The notes under the pieces are model-generated. The model ran no database searches. It was given only the letters and a program-made list of their open reading frames with translations, and was not told where the DNA came from. A stretch of DNA of 64,000 nucleotides from an uncultured Marinococcus sp. (lineage in GTDB: Bacteria; Bacillota; Bacilli; Bacillales; Marinococcaceae): contig NZ_CANLSU010000004.1 in assembly GCF_947493875.1 (NCBI RefSeq), positions 1 through 64,000 on the forward strand, given 5' to 3'. Made by a program: the position numbers and the translations under genes. Below, one piece after another: positions 1-10,100 of the stretch; position 1 is the first letter of the stretch, and each line of letters opens with the position of its first letter.

Positions 1-353
1 AAGGACTTCCAGCGTGACCACGGCCTCGTGGTGGACGGCGTCGCCGGGCCGAACACCCTCGCCAAAATCAGCGAGGTGCTGAACAATCCGCCAAAGGATG
101 AAGATACCGAGGACGAGGCCCTGGACAGTGACAGCGCCCTGCTGAAGGACGGCGTCCGCAGCAACGCAGCCAAAGCCATGAAAGCCGATCTCTACACGCT
201 CGGGTACCTCAACATTTCCGAGCCAACGACGCACTTCGGCCCGCTCACCGCAGCCGCCGTCAAGGACTTCCAGCGTGACCACGGCCTCGTGGTGGACGGC
301 GTCGCCGGGCCGAACACCCTCGCCAAAATCAGCGAGGTGCTGAACAATCCGCC
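1..353 (+). repeat. Near-identical in-frame tandem repeat, 261-bp period
   Basis: Bases 1-92 equal bases 262-353 with no mismatch; the first difference is at 93 versus 354. The 261-base offset equals 87 codons, so copy number can change without breaking the frame. The left copy continues beyond the window edge, so more copies may exist. Confidence 0.9.
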
Positions 354-1716
354 GAAGGATGAAGACACTACTGTAGAAATACCTGCCCCTTTCACCGAAG
401 AAATCAAGCAGGGTGATGAAGGAAAAGCTGTACGCCTGGTAAAACAATACCTCACGGCTGCAGGATTCAACGCAGGCTCCGGCTCTGTCTTTGACGCCTC
501 CGCTGTTGCGCAGTTGAAAGCTTTTCAACAGTCAAGAAGCCTTAACGTTACAGGCGTAGCAGACGCCCCGACACTCCGGGCTTTGCTGGAGGAACGAGAA
601 ACAACTTACGTTTTCACAGGCAAAGACCGTTTCGGGCACGGCGTTGGAATGACCCAGTGGGGAGCTTACGGCATGGCCCAGAACGGCCAGAGCTACAAAG
701 AGATATTGAACCATTATTATACTGGGATTAACATAGGAACTTCCGAACAGTATAAGTCTCAAATTATTCGCGTCCTGTTTGAAGAACAGACTAATAACGC
801 TGTTTTCAGCAGCTCCGACGCTTACAGCATCAAAGATACGAACGGGACGACGCTTATGAGCAACCTTACCGGAGAAACCATTGTGAATTATAAAAACACT
901 CCGGAGGGCGGATTGTACACTGTCACAAACAACGGCAATTCTGTCACCTCTTCCACAGAAGTTATTGCTTCTGGCAACGGAGCTTTTTCGTACCAGGATA
1001 ATTTGTACAAAGGCGAGCTTCACTTTCCTAAATCCAACGTTAAAGTTAATGGAAATACGTACCGGAGCGAATGGGTAATGGACGTTGTCAATCATGTCAA
1101 CATCGATACCTATCTTGAAGGTGTCGTTCCTTATGAAATGATCGTCGGCTGGCAGGAGCCGGAAGCTTTTAAAGCCCAGGCTGTCGCTTCGAGAAGCTAT
1201 GCTTTGACGAAGTTATCCTCTGTCAAAAACTTTGACGTCTATGATGACACTCGTTCCCAGGTTTATCACGGCGTACCAACCGGAAGCCGGAACGATGCTA
1301 TGGTCCTGAACGCTATAAGGGATACAAGTGGCCAGACTACCAACTACGGCGGGAGGTTGGCTGAAGCTATCTATTCAGCTTCCGCAAGCGGCCATACCGT
1401 TGATGCCGGAGATGTTTGGGGCAATTCTGTGCCTTACTTAATAGGTGTTCCGGACCCTTATGACGCTTCGAGATACGCACAGAATTCCTGGACATATTCC
1501 ATTTCCAATCAGGAGCTTTCCGACTTAAGCAGCTTTAAGGCTTATAATAAAGGCAAGGTCCTTGATGTCGACTTTGAAACAAAGAATGAACGACTTCAAA
1601 CGGTAGTTGTTCACTTTGAGCAGGGTGATGAGGAAATGTCCGCCGATCAATTCCGTTCCAAAGTTGGAAGCAACGTTATGACTTCCAATATCATGAGCAT
1701 CGACACCATCAATTAA
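1..1716 (+). CDS. SpoIID/LytB-domain wall protein with tandem peptidoglycan-binding domains (5' truncated)
   Basis: The frame is open at the left edge, so the N-terminus and any signal peptide lie outside the window. The visible part has two PG_binding_1 modules plus a partial third (repeated DFQRDHGLVVDGVAGPNTL, then a divergent copy ending near residue 195). A GHGVGMTQWGAYGMA motif follows and then a SpoIID/LytB core (YLEGVVPYEM, AQAVASRSYAL, SASGHTVDAGDVWG). In this family the core acts on glycan or enhances amidases. The GHGxGM motif stands before the core, whereas in classical SpoIID it is near the C-terminus. This is probably an exported wall-remodelling protein and not the sporulation SpoIID. 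The repeat DNA looks more GC-rich than the rest of the gene. Confidence 0.85.
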   Translation, partial: KDFQRDHGLVVDGVAGPNTLAKISEVLNNPPKDEDTEDEALDSDSALLKDGVRSNAAKAMKADLYTLGYLNISEPTTHFGPLTAAAVKDFQRDHGLVVDGVAGPNTLAKISEVLNNPPKDEDTTVEIPAPFTEEIKQGDEGKAVRLVKQYLTAAGFNAGSGSVFDASAVAQLKAFQQSRSLNVTGVADAPTLRALLEERETTYVFTGKDRFGHGVGMTQWGAYGMAQNGQSYKEILNHYYTGINIGTSEQYKSQIIRVLFEEQTNNAVFSSSDAYSIKDTNGTTLMSNLTGETIVNYKNTPEGGLYTVTNNGNSVTSSTEVIASGNGAFSYQDNLYKGELHFPKSNVKVNGNTYRSEWVMDVVNHVNIDTYLEGVVPYEMIVGWQEPEAFKAQAVASRSYALTKLSSVKNFDVYDDTRSQVYHGVPTGSRNDAMVLNAIRDTSGQTTNYGGRLAEAIYSASASGHTVDAGDVWGNSVPYLIGVPDPYDASRYAQNSWTYSISNQELSDLSSFKAYNKGKVLDVDFETKNERLQTVVVHFEQGDEEMSADQFRSKVGSNVMTSNIMSIDTIN

Positions 1717-1724
1717 ACAACGCA

Positions 1725-1771
1725 AAAAATACACCTCCTTTTCCCTTTTCAGGGGCAGGAGGTGTATTTTT
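1725..1771. terminator. Bidirectional rho-independent terminator between convergent genes
   Basis: A 15-bp perfect inverted repeat, AAAAATACACCTCCT (1725-1739) against AGGAGGTGTATTTTT (1757-1771), gives an A/U-flanked hairpin on both strands. Its right arm overlaps the stop codon of the flippase gene. Confidence 0.85.
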
Positions 1772-3077
1772 ATTCGGGTTCGTTCTGCGCTTCTCTGCGT
1801 CGCACGATAAATATCGTAATTAAAATAATAGCTAAGTTAAATACTGCTCCCAGCACGCTGTAGATAGCAATACCTGTAACCGCTGTATAATAATTCGCAG
1901 CAACAAGCATAGCAGCAATGCGAAAAACGAGCAGCAGCAGTTCATAATTAAACAGGATCTTTTGAATTTTCAGCACTTGTATGGTTCCAATTGCAGGCCG
2001 GTTAATAAAGCCAAAGTAAAGCCATACCATCAGCCAGGACGAATACACGCCGGCCTCCCGCCATTCTTCACCCAGTATCAAACTGAACGCCCACGGGGCA
2101 AATATAATCAGTAAAATCGCCGGAATTAGGGCTCCAGCAGCTAAATACAGTGTTGCCTTTATCAGCAGAGGGCCTAAGTTTTTCCCTTTATTGTACATAT
2201 CTGAAGCGTTTTGAAAGTACACCTGATTGAATGACTCCGAAATTAAGTTAGTCGGCATTTTCACTAATTTCAGCGCAAGAGAATAAAAACCTACCACGCT
2301 TGTGCCGAAAAAAACACCAAGAAGAAAAGGAGCCATATTTTGCGAAAAAGCATTTACCAGGGCCTGGGTTGAGCTGAACATTGGAAAATCTTTAAATTTC
2401 ACGATAATTGGACGGAACAAACGTGTATTGACCTTTTTAAACACGCGGTAGTTCCGGCCTCTGAGCGTATCGTACATAAGAGTGGAAGTCGCAAGAAACT
2501 GTCCGAGTACCTGGCCGCCGACCAGTCCTCCTGCACCGAAACGAAGGAAACCTCCCGAGAGCTGCCCCCCCACAACCCCGACCGCTCTTGACACTCTTGA
2601 AGCAGCGATTTTTTTATATCGTTTGTTGCGTGTTGACCAGAACTCAAAGGACTTGTAAAGACCCATCAGCATGGCGTTTACAGGAACCAGCCACAGCCAT
2701 GGCGCCAGCCCCGGCGTATTCAGCCACGCGGCAATATTCTCTCGCAACAGCCATACAATAACAAACAGAAAAATAGTAATACATGCTGTAATAAGCAGAG
2801 AAAGCGCAAAAACATTTGCGCTTTCTTCTTCATCTTCTGCAAGTACAATAGCCATTTCATACCTTAAGGTCATTACTGCCGTCAATATTACGACAATCGA
2901 AGTAAATAAAGCTAATATGCCAAATTCCGTAGGAGTATACAGCCTTGTCAATATAGGAGTCACAGCAACTGTAATAATTTGGGCCAGCACTGTGCCCGAC
3001 ATCAGGACGCTCATATTGCGAATAAATTTATTAGAAATCAGACTTTTCCATTTTGATGAATTGTTTTCGTGCGCCAT
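1770..3077 (-). CDS. Wzx-type polysaccharide flippase (MOP superfamily)
   Basis: This 435-residue protein is almost wholly hydrophobic, with about twelve predicted membrane segments and the family N-terminus (SVLMSGTVLAQIITVAVTPILT). Such proteins move undecaprenyl-linked repeat units across the membrane. It is the last gene of a minus-strand unit that starts with a CpsB-type phosphatase. The ATG follows AAAGGACGG. The length and hydrophobic pattern fit Wzx; the cargo cannot be read from the sequence. Confidence 0.85.
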   Translation of the reverse strand: MAHENNSSKWKSLISNKFIRNMSVLMSGTVLAQIITVAVTPILTRLYTPTEFGILALFTSIVVILTAVMTLRYEMAIVLAEDEEESANVFALSLLITACITIFLFVIVWLLRENIAAWLNTPGLAPWLWLVPVNAMLMGLYKSFEFWSTRNKRYKKIAASRVSRAVGVVGGQLSGGFLRFGAGGLVGGQVLGQFLATSTLMYDTLRGRNYRVFKKVNTRLFRPIIVKFKDFPMFSSTQALVNAFSQNMAPFLLGVFFGTSVVGFYSLALKLVKMPTNLISESFNQVYFQNASDMYNKGKNLGPLLIKATLYLAAGALIPAILLIIFAPWAFSLILGEEWREAGVYSSWLMVWLYFGFINRPAIGTIQVLKIQKILFNYELLLLVFRIAAMLVAANYYTAVTGIAIYSVLGAVFNLAIILITIFIVRRREAQNEPE

Positions 3078-3139
3078 GTCCCGTCCTTTCTACCGTCCGC
3101 CAATTGAGAAAAATTATATTTTTTCGCCAAAGGAACCTT

Positions 3140-4963
3140 TTATTGAGACTTTAAGCTGTTTTGAAGCATTGCTGTTTGCAGAACTATCAGTATTTCTTTG
3201 GCACTCAATGTTTCCAATAATTTTTCTTCGCCCATTTTTTCATCAAAGAGGGGCGCCAGCAGCCGACTTGCATTTAATTGTTGAAGCTCTTCAGTTACGT
3301 ATGCTTTATGGTCCTTTACCAGACTATCAAAATCAGCCCAGGAATCCTGATTCACTTTGTTTTTTGATACGTGCTCAACCAACGACCTTTTAGTACGAAT
3401 CGCCGCCATGATCGGAAAATTGGTTCTGGCTGAAAAATATGGAAGCTGGCCCTTTGTGTGGGATACATGCCATGATTTTTTTAAATGCTTTTTAAATGCC
3501 CGGTGAAAAAGCTGACGGTTAATTTTGTACTCTTGCGGGGCCGCTGCTGCTATTTTTACTACTTCGTTTTGTAAAAAAGGCTCGTAATTGTTAAATATGC
3601 GCCGGTGTACAAAAAAGTTAGACATACTTTCATTCATCGAAGCAGGCCAGAGTTCACTCCATTCTACCGCGCTGTCAGGACGAAAGGAGGCTATATAATC
3701 TTTATGCTTCTTTCTTCGTTTCATTACAGCTTCACAAACATTTTTACTGATAAACGAATTAGGCTGATTTTCAAAAAAAACATCAGACGAACTGTTGTTT
3801 TTATCCAGTGTATCAAGTCTGTACTTTAAGCCCCAAAACTTGTATTTGTGTACATTTTTCACCCGGCTGCCCTTTAAATAAGCGTCTGCCCCCAGACCGC
3901 CTATTACAGCATCATACTGGTCCAGACCAAGGAACCGGCTCATGCCGTATGCATGGGCATGGTACGCAGGAGAGCTGGATCCCTGGGTCAGGGAAACCGG
4001 AAGCCACTGATCCAGGTAATACGATTTAGCTCTTAAGCCTAACTTTGTATCTATTTTATAAACAGAAGCAGTTTTTTTAGCAATTGTCAGCTCTCTGTTT
4101 ATATCGTCTAAAAACAAATGCCCTGTTTTTTTTACGCTGCTGGGCATGAAATCCAATACTATCCGGGAATCCTCTCCCCCGCTTACAAACACCGCTGCGC
4201 TTGCGCACCCATCTGTTATTTCTGATACCGACTGCGCAAAGCTTTTCTCCAGCCTGGAAGCCAGTTCATCCAGGTTTTGTCTTTTTTCTTCTTTAGGCAG
4301 CCAGTAGCAGCGGTCCTTCTTTATTTCATGCTCAGAAGGATCTAGTGTATAGCAGGAAGCTGGATGCGCTTGAAATACTCTCTGATATATCGTGTGCGGG
4401 AACGTGATGGTCTTATTTACTATTAGATCAGCAAACGATACGTAATCGATGTTCTCAGAACGTTTTGATGCTTTGGCAACAGCGTCCACATGAGTTCCTA
4501 AAATTAATTCTCCTGTTTCGCTCCCAGTCGAATAATACACAGGTATAAAGCCCATTAAATCAGTTATTGCATTAATTTTGTTCTCATTCTTATCGATAAA
4601 ACAAAAGAAAAACGGCCCGTCGACATACTCATCAAATTTTTCGTTCTTTTTATTCCATGCATTAATAAATTTCTGTACATTGTTCGTATTAAAGCTTTCA
4701 TTTTTCGTTTTAATTAAAGGCCCGCCCACCATTATAGCTATGTAATCATCTGTTTCGACCCACTCACTGTTTTTATAGTGATTCTCAAAAAAAGCGATAG
4801 ATCCCCACGGTCCTTCTGCTGCAACTATAGACTTTCGTTTTTCCGGATCAAACATTTTTAATATTTGTTGAAGTTCCCGGCTTTTATTTTTTTTCGAACT
4901 GTAAATTAAGTCAGACAATCCTATCCCTCCAAAGCCACGCGTCAAAATAACTGCTGTTTTCAC
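3140..4963 (-). CDS. Asparagine-synthase-like amidotransferase/ATP pyrophosphatase of a polysaccharide cluster
   Basis: The C-terminal half has the PP-loop FVSGGEDSR (about residue 261) of the asparagine-synthase ATP-pyrophosphatase domain and the N-terminal half resembles a class II glutaminase fold. The catalytic Cys2 of a working glutaminase is missing: from the GTG chosen here the protein begins MKTAVILTRGFGG, and an upstream TTG at 4981 gives no Cys either. GTG at 4963 is preferred because CAGGG sits about 8 nt before it. Homologues in exopolysaccharide loci probably amidate or otherwise modify sugars; using free ammonia, or having no synthase activity, are both possible. Confidence 0.75.
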   Translation of the reverse strand: MKTAVILTRGFGGIGLSDLIYSSKKNKSRELQQILKMFDPEKRKSIVAAEGPWGSIAFFENHYKNSEWVETDDYIAIMVGGPLIKTKNESFNTNNVQKFINAWNKKNEKFDEYVDGPFFFCFIDKNENKINAITDLMGFIPVYYSTGSETGELILGTHVDAVAKASKRSENIDYVSFADLIVNKTITFPHTIYQRVFQAHPASCYTLDPSEHEIKKDRCYWLPKEEKRQNLDELASRLEKSFAQSVSEITDGCASAAVFVSGGEDSRIVLDFMPSSVKKTGHLFLDDINRELTIAKKTASVYKIDTKLGLRAKSYYLDQWLPVSLTQGSSSPAYHAHAYGMSRFLGLDQYDAVIGGLGADAYLKGSRVKNVHKYKFWGLKYRLDTLDKNNSSSDVFFENQPNSFISKNVCEAVMKRRKKHKDYIASFRPDSAVEWSELWPASMNESMSNFFVHRRIFNNYEPFLQNEVVKIAAAAPQEYKINRQLFHRAFKKHLKKSWHVSHTKGQLPYFSARTNFPIMAAIRTKRSLVEHVSKNKVNQDSWADFDSLVKDHKAYVTEELQQLNASRLLAPLFDEKMGEEKLLETLSAKEILIVLQTAMLQNSLKSQ

Positions 4964-5099
4964 TAACAATCCCTGCAGCAAACTACAACTTATCCTACCA
5001 TATATTCTTCCTCATTTAGATGAGATTATACTAATGAGACTATGGGCTCCACGAAAGAAAACGCAGCGCCGTGCTGCGTTCTTTCAGAAATTTGTAGTA

Positions 5100-6158
5100 C
5101 TAATTATTTAGGATGTTCTGGTATATTTTGTCAATTTTCGCTGCCTGGACTTCGACATCAAACTGTTCACGTACTTTCTGCATATTATTTTTCCCCATCA
5201 GTTCACGGAGCTCCGGACGTTCGAGCAACAGCTTCATACGTTCAGTCAGAGCCTCTACGTCACCAGGATCGATAATAAAACCGTCAGTACCTTCTGTGAT
5301 CATCTCCGGAATGCCGCCAACCCGTGTCGAAATAACTGCTGTCCCGTAGTTCATCGCTTCTAAAATGGCCATCGGAAAACCTTCATTATAAGAAGGAAGC
5401 ACCATAACATCTGCTTTTTGCAAATACATTTCTCTTTCCTTTTCTCCGGCCCAGCCAAGCACATGCACGCAGTGCTCCAGGTTTTTTTTCTTCACCAGTG
5501 CTGCCACCTTCTCAACTTCACCGTCTCCGGCAATATGTACATGAAAGCCACTATTTGTTTCCGCGATCCGGCCGCAGGCTTCCACTAAATCATACACGCC
5601 TTTTCTATCTCCAAGGCGCCCCATAAAAAGAAAGTTTACCGGAATTTCACTTTTGTCGTATGTATAGTTTTTTAATGCGATTCCGTTTTCTATAACTGCA
5701 ATTTTTTCAAGCGGAACAATGTGACGGAAAAACTCCTTCCAGTAGTCGGAAAGCACAATTACCCGTTCGTTTAACCGGAGGATGTACTGTGACAGCTTTT
5801 TTTCCACCGGATTCATATCTGTATAGAAGCTTTCAAACCTCGAACCGTGAATATGGAGCACGGTCGGAATGCCTTTCTTTTTTAAATATAAAATGAACAG
5901 AGCTTTACGGTAAAAACTTCCCGCAACCGAAGCGTGCAGATGAACGATATCGGGACGGTCATGCTTTAATTCTTTTCTTAAAAGAGAAAAAGCACGGATA
6001 AACATCTTCACCCGGACGGCTTTTGATTTATTGATATAAGAAGGAATCAGCTTAAAATCATATTTTTCCACCAACGAAGAGGAAAGGACATTTTTCAGCA
6101 CGGATACAATTCCGCCTTTGTCCTGTAAGTGTGAGCCAATGATGACTACTTTAGGCAA
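5100..6158 (-). CDS. Glycosyltransferase family 4 (GT-B)
   Basis: This is a 352-residue GT4 protein: N-terminal KVVIIGSHLQDKGGI glycine loop, central FLFMGRLGDRKGV, and the donor-binding E-x7-E motif in EGFPMAILEAM. It should transfer a nucleotide-activated sugar to a lipid-linked acceptor on the cytoplasmic face. The start is TTG, preceded by GGGG about 8 nt upstream. It lies 30 bp after the CpsB-type gene and before the asparagine-synthase-like gene, consistent with one operon. Sugar and linkage are unknown. Confidence 0.88.
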   Translation of the reverse strand: MPKVVIIGSHLQDKGGIVSVLKNVLSSSLVEKYDFKLIPSYINKSKAVRVKMFIRAFSLLRKELKHDRPDIVHLHASVAGSFYRKALFILYLKKKGIPTVLHIHGSRFESFYTDMNPVEKKLSQYILRLNERVIVLSDYWKEFFRHIVPLEKIAVIENGIALKNYTYDKSEIPVNFLFMGRLGDRKGVYDLVEACGRIAETNSGFHVHIAGDGEVEKVAALVKKKNLEHCVHVLGWAGEKEREMYLQKADVMVLPSYNEGFPMAILEAMNYGTAVISTRVGGIPEMITEGTDGFIIDPGDVEALTERMKLLLERPELRELMGKNNMQKVREQFDVEVQAAKIDKIYQNILNN

Positions 6159-6188
6159 TCAAAAACCCCGTTTCTTCTCATATTTATT

Positions 6189-6956
6189 TTAAAACAGGCC
6201 TAGAAACTTTTTCTTGCTCTTAATCTTTAGCGGTTCGTCGAGCAGCGGGTCTTTATTTTCAATAATACGCCCGGCGTTTTCCAAAAAGGTATCCATGTAT
6301 TCCGAGCCCAGATGATGATCAATGTAATCATAGGCCTCCCGAAGATCAAACGGGCGCAGGTCAATATTATGGGCGTCCGTCGACACGATATGCGTCAGGT
6401 TATGGCTCACCATGTCTTCGGCAAACTGCTTGATGCTTTTGTTTACTTTACCGGTGAAGCAGTGAGCGGTAACCTGGGTGAGCGCCCCGTTTTTCACAAA
6501 CTCATGCAAAAGATCCGGCTGCTCACGGAACGCCTTCGTCCGCTCGGGGTGTACGATGACCGGCACATAGCCCTCCACCTGCAGCTCAAACATCAGCTGC
6601 TTCGCGTACCGCGGCACCTGTGCACTCGAAAATTCAACAAACACGTAGCGGCTGTGATTCAGGCCGATCGAAATGCCCTTTTTCAAATCCTCGACCAGCT
6701 CTCCGTTAATCCGGTTCTCCTGGCCCGGGAGCACCTTCACGTCAATACGGGCGCTTTTCAGTGACTCGTTCACGTAGTCCACCAGGTGGGGAATGTCCTG
6801 GCCGCTGTTATCCCAGGCGCCGTTTTTATGGTGAGGTGTAGCAACTACGGTATGTATGCCGTTCGCCTGCGCGGCTCTTGCCATTTCGATGCTGTCCTGA
6901 ATGGTTCCGGCCCCGTCATCTATGCCGGGGAGTATATGTGAATGCAAATCAATCAT
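6189..6956 (-). CDS. ywqE: CpsB/YwqE-type PHP-family protein-tyrosine phosphatase
   Basis: It has all PHP metal-binding motifs: LHSHILPG at the N-terminus, ATPHH (about 45), GQE, VHPER (about 137) and STDAH (about 190). This family dephosphorylates the bacterial tyrosine kinases that control capsule or exopolysaccharide assembly, and Mn-dependent phosphatase activity is known for YwqE and CpsB. The ATG at 6956 is chosen because AAAGGAG lies just upstream and the family begins MIDLHSH. It heads the polysaccharide unit running down to 1770; no partner tyrosine kinase is visible in the window. Confidence 0.88.
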   Translation of the reverse strand: MIDLHSHILPGIDDGAGTIQDSIEMARAAQANGIHTVVATPHHKNGAWDNSGQDIPHLVDYVNESLKSARIDVKVLPGQENRINGELVEDLKKGISIGLNHSRYVFVEFSSAQVPRYAKQLMFELQVEGYVPVIVHPERTKAFREQPDLLHEFVKNGALTQVTAHCFTGKVNKSIKQFAEDMVSHNLTHIVSTDAHNIDLRPFDLREAYDYIDHHLGSEYMDTFLENAGRIIENKDPLLDEPLKIKSKKKFLGLF

Positions 6957-7043
6957 AATCGTTTGCTCCTTTGCGTTTTTTCCATAACAACAGCTTATCA
7001 TATTTTCGTAATTTTATGCATAAGGCTTGCGGGTATAGGCCGC

Positions 7044-7083
7044 AAAAAAGCCCGGAAGACATCATTAACCGAAGTCTTCCGGA
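7044..7083 (-). terminator. Rho-independent terminator of the mannosidase operon
   Basis: Stem CCGGAAGAC (7052-7060) pairs with GTCTTCCGG (7074-7082). On the minus strand it is followed by CTTTTTTG. It lies just after the stop codon of the GH38 gene. Confidence 0.85.
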
Positions 7084-7101
7084 CTGTAAATTCCGTAATG
7101 T

Positions 7102-10100
7102 TCAAATCGTCAGCTTAATTGTTTTGAGCTCATACGGTTTGAAGTGGAGCGTTAAACTGGACCCGGCGGCGAGCATTTTTTCCGGTTCTTCCAGCAGATT
7201 GCATTCCATGCAGGAGGAAAAGCTATGGGCACTTGTAAGCGTTACTTCCCCACGCACACCCCCGTGCTCATGCAGACGCACGATAATTCCTTCATCATCC
7301 TCTGCCTGCTTGACGGCGTCCACGGTAATATTGGCTGCATCCGGCTGCAGAAAGCTGTATTCCTGCGCTTCCATGCCTCCGGAAGCACTTTCTGCCGGCA
7401 CGTTCAGCTCAGTCGCTTCCTGAACGGTGCCTCCTTCAAACCAGTCTCCCTGGTGAGGAAAAAGGCTGTACGTAAAAACGTGCTCACCCTGATCCTGGGT
7501 CGGGTCCGGAGCTATCGCCGATTTTAACAGCGTCAGCTTCATGACGTTGTCTTTAATGTCATAGCCGTACTTGCAGTCGTTAAGCAGGCTGACCCCGTAA
7601 TCCCGCTCCGAAAGGTCTGCCCATTGATGGCCCACTGTTTCAAACATGGCCATATCCCAGCTTGTATTCCAGTGGGTTGGGCGCGTGACATTGCCGTATT
7701 GAATATCATAGGTCGCTTCAGTGGCACGAATCTGTACTGGAAACGCTGCTTTTAGCAGCTGCTGATGCTCGTGCCAGTCAACTGTCGTTTCAAAATCGAT
7801 TCTCCGTGAACGGCTGTATACGATCACCCTTTGATAAATCGCCGAAGACTGATAGCTCCATTCCAATTCAATAGCTGCTCGAAGCGGCCCGTTTTCGATT
7901 AGGCGTATTGCTTTCAAGTCAGAGACGGTGTACTGTTTCTCTTTATAGAAAATATCAATATCCCAGGCATCAAATGCGAGCGGCTTATCCTCAAACACTT
8001 CGAGAACGTTCGCCGGGCCGGCCAATGCTTCGCGTCTGGATTCTTTATCATACACGCTCACGAGCTGGCCATGTTCATTAAAATCAATCGTATAAAAAGG
8101 CGTCTCCAGCCGGTGGTTGTCGTATTGGAACGGCGTGCCCTCTCTTTTCTGAGCCGCCCCGGCGGAGTAGATCACCTTGTACCCGAGCGCCGGCAGGTCC
8201 GGCACATGGACGAGCACTTCTCCTGATTCTGCTGTCTGCACATCCAACTGCTCACCCGTATGGTCGGTCCAGCTCTTTTCTGCATCCGGCACCTGGACCA
8301 GTGCCCCGCGCGAGTGGGAGGCTGGGTTAAAAATAGTCTGCGCCTCTCCGGCATGTTCATGCTTCAGCAGCTCCGTCTTCGCTTCCTGTTCATTTGCTTC
8401 GACGAGCTCCAGTGCCTTTGCATATTCCTTTGTGCTGTCTTCATACACTTCCCGAATCGAAGAGCCGGGGATAATGTCATGAAACTGGTTGCGCAGAATG
8501 ATTTTCCATCCCTTCTGCAGCCTTTCCTGCCGGTCCTTGTGCCACGAACCGTTCTGAAGATACGCGAGTGTGTCGAGCCATTCCGCCCGGCGGTAACGCT
8601 GCTCTGCGGTACGGTTCATTTTTTTATTGTACGCCTGGCTGGTGTACGTGCCCCGGTGATACTCCAAATACAGCTCCCCGTCCCACGTATGAACATACTG
8701 ATCGGTTTGCTCGATGCGTTCATGAAGCCCGTCAAGATACTCGTCGACCCTGCCCGTTTTTACATTCGGAAGTCCGGGCATTTCATCAAACCGGCGGATT
8801 TTCTCCAGCATATCCCGGTTCACCCCGCCTCCTCCGTCTCCGTATCCGTAGGACAGAAGCAGCTCATTATTAAAGGAACGGTCCCGGTACTGATCCCAGA
8901 TGCCCTGGATGCTTTCGGCTTCAATTTCCCCGTTGTAGGTATATTTATTCGATCCATCCGGCGTCGTAATGAAATGAGCAGCGATCTCCGTGCCGTCGAT
9001 TCCGCGCCAGGTGAAGGTGTCATGAGGCATACGATTATACTGGTTCCAGCTGATCTTGGTTGTGATAAATGTGTCGATCCCTGCCTGCTTTAAAATTTGC
9101 GGCAGTGCCCACGAGTAGCCGAACACGTCCGGAAGCCACAAATAGCGGCACCGCTCCACCCCCAGCTCCTGTTCGAGGAAGCGCTGGCCGTACAGCAGCT
9201 GCCTGCTTAAGGATTCACCGGAAGGAATGTTGCAGTCAGCTTCAAGCCACATCGCACCCCCGGCTTCCCAGCGTCCTTCAGCTATGCGCTGTTTGATCTG
9301 TTCGTAAATCTCCGGATAGTCGTCCTTTATATATTCATACAGCTGGGGCTGCGTCTGCAGAAACTGGTATTCCGGATACTGCTCCATTAATTTCAGGACA
9401 GTGGAAAAGGAACGTCCCGCTTTTTCCCTCGTATGCTTAAGACGCCAGAGCCAGGCGACATCAATGTGAGTATGACCTACGGCCCGCACGGTCAGCGGAT
9501 GCTCTTCCTGCAACGGCTCCAGGTCGTTATGAAGCTTGTCATTCGCTTCTTCCACCGACTCGTAAAACGCCCCGTTCCCCGGCACGCGCCAGTCGATCTG
9601 CTGAAATGCCCGGTCGAGCGCCTGCAGCAGCAGTGCCCGTTTAGCATCTCGTCCGTCGAGCACAGCCACCGTTTCCAGCGCCGCTTCTGCTGTGTAATAC
9701 AGATCATCCGCCGGCTCATGCAGGCAGGAGATAAAGGCAGTCTGCAGCCGGTGCTCCTGAATCTCCCGGTTTCCTTTAATTCCTTCGAGCCCGGACCAGA
9801 GCCGGAATTCCAGCGTTATTTTCTGCCCGATCAACCGTTCTGGAAAAAACACTTCTTTGTGGTTCCCATCGACGGCCTGCAACGGCTCACCGTTCACGTA
9901 CAGCAGTGACTCAAATCCGGAATTGTGGCCGCCGCCCGTTTTTCCGAAGTCAAACACGCCAACGACCCTTTCTCCCTGCCACTCGCCCGGCAGCTCCACT
10001 TCTGCTTTCAGCCAGAGGTAGCGGTCCCTCCCTTCCCAGCGGTCGCCAATGTTCATTTCGGTCGTTTCCTGCTTCGGCATCGCCTGTATGATTTTTTCTC

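Noticed and set aside
1-1716. Sporulation gene spoIID
   Set aside because: The PG-binding modules, motif order and genomic location differ from SpoIID; it is better read as a LytB-like wall protein.
2671-3393. Long open frame on plus opposite the flippase and asparagine-synthase-like genes
   Set aside because: It spans the end of one well-supported minus gene and the start of another, has no ribosome site and no recognisable protein features.
1770-6956. Horizontally acquired island with mobile element ends at the first polysaccharide cluster
   Set aside because: No transposase, integrase, att-like direct repeat or tRNA gene was found at its borders.
8260-9093. Long open frame on plus opposite the GH38 gene
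   Set aside because: Antisense shadow of a strongly supported mannosidase; composition follows its codons.
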